Below, one piece after another: positions 63,624-64,000 of a stretch of DNA of 64,000 nucleotides. The first letter of the stretch is position 1. Each line of letters begins with the position of its first letter. The translations under genes and the position numbers were made by a program. The stretch spans positions 1 through 64,000 of the forward strand of contig JAWXCK010000112.1 in assembly GCA_034408855.1 (NCBI GenBank), given 5' to 3'. The notes under the pieces are model-generated. The model was not told the DNA's origin and did no database searches. It worked only from the letters and a program-made list of their open reading frames with translations. Origin of the DNA: JAIYDQ01 sp034408855. GTDB taxonomy: Bacteria > Planctomycetota > Planctomycetia > Pirellulales > Pirellulaceae.

Positions 63624-64000
63624 TTATTTCTTCTTTGCGATAGGATCCACCGAGTCAGGGTTGAATTGCGCCAGATCGGGAAGCGCGATGCGGATGCCGT
63701 TCTCGGGGACTTCGAGCTTCGCCGACCAGACGATGCTGTTCATCATCATTGTCCGCATATCTTCTTGCTTCCATCTTCGACAGATCGCTCATGATCTTCT
63801 CGGTACCTTCCAATCGCATGGGAGGGAAAAAATCGCCGATAAAAATCACGCTGAGCGTTTGATCTAAAACGGTCGGGTCGTTTGGCCATTCGAACCTTAG
63901 ATCAGCTTTGAGATCAGGTAAACCGATTTGCTGGATGCAATGCTGAACAAGCCGACCGGTAGCTGCGACTTCGTGAGTACCGGGTGGATGTTTAGATGGA
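63624..64000 (-). pseudogene. ThuA-domain gene remnant with the middle missing (cut by the right edge)
   Basis: From the right edge, the minus-strand frame reads PSKHPPGTHEVAATGRLVQH, LKADLRFEWPNDPTVLD and IFIGDFFPPMRLEGTEKIMSDLSKM, the N-terminal part of the planctomycete ThuA-like (class I glutamine amidotransferase-fold) family. At about 63771-63779 the match stops. In the next frame it resumes as WKQEDMRTMMMNSIVWSAKL and ends PDLAQFNPDSVDPIAKKK with stop TAA at 63624-63626, the family's C-terminus. Roughly 130-170 residues of the domain, including its central active-site region, are missing and the two parts are out of frame, so no functional product is expected. It is convergent with the DUF1592 gene. 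Confidence 0.8.

Overview
The window looks like a chromosomal segment of a planctomycete, most likely of the Pirellulales type. The diagnostic content is the set of families almost confined to that phylum: a DUF1549/DUF1553 protein followed by a Tat-exported DUF1501 protein, a DUF1592/DUF1587 'planctomycete cytochrome' protein, PSCyt-type CxxCH proteins, secreted WD40 and PQQ-like propeller proteins, a squalene-cyclase-fold membrane protein, and a large cadherin/tandem-95 surface protein. Base composition is intermediate by eye. I see no tRNA, rRNA, CRISPR array, prophage or complete insertion sequence.

Layout. Bases 1-8470 (+) form a signalling block: the C-terminal part of a very large cadherin-repeat membrane protein (cut by the left edge), a hybrid histidine kinase overlapping it by 4 bp, and a REC-GGDEF-REC-HD-GYP protein carrying both synthesis and breakdown domains for cyclic di-GMP. 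Bases 8460-11606 (-) hold two TolC-like outer-membrane efflux proteins. Bases 11661-15673 carry mgtE (-), pabB (+) and an outer-membrane barrel protein (-) whose reading-frame leader contains a perfect 31-bp-arm palindrome. Bases 15708-21095 (-) are the redoxin/DUF1549-DUF1553/DUF1501/WD40 group, broken by a cluster of small palindromes. GntP permease, ComEC and an M19 dipeptidase follow (21276-26843, -), then a D-threonine-aldolase-like PLP enzyme (+).

Bases 28168-39605 (-) carry two PQQ-like propeller proteins, a PII protein without the uridylylation tyrosine, a small unknown protein, a phosphohexomutase, accC-accB-pepP/Q (2-bp gaps), an exported ArsC-like protein and a BON protein. Bases 39851-46589 hold an S46 dipeptidyl-peptidase (+), a DUF900 hydrolase, an isolated dnaA with a 500-bp leader, and a GNAT protein (all -). 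Bases 46739-52560 hold a PDZ protein (+) and then, on the minus strand, a small membrane protein, tpx followed by a yyaL remnant, a FIST protein, pyrK and a prepilin-peptidase-like protein that appears to lack its catalytic aspartates. Bases 52631-56870 carry DNA repair genes (class II photolyase, 3-methyladenine glycosylase) and an amidohydrolase/mtfA pair. The right end (56952-64000) holds PSCyt-DUF2231, a TIGR03032 protein, the squalene-cyclase-fold protein, the DUF1592 protein, and a ThuA-domain gene remnant cut by the right edge.

Most unusual points: (i) the cadherin protein / kinase / dual c-di-GMP enzyme block, which reads as one surface-to-second-messenger pathway; (ii) two unrelated genes, yyaL and the ThuA gene, that keep recognisable N- and C-termini but have lost the middle and changed frame, which suggests either real gene decay or collapsed assembly; (iii) several families of small palindromes, some placed on stop codons or inside a gene leader; (iv) a near-perfect 26-bp palindrome upstream of dnaA.
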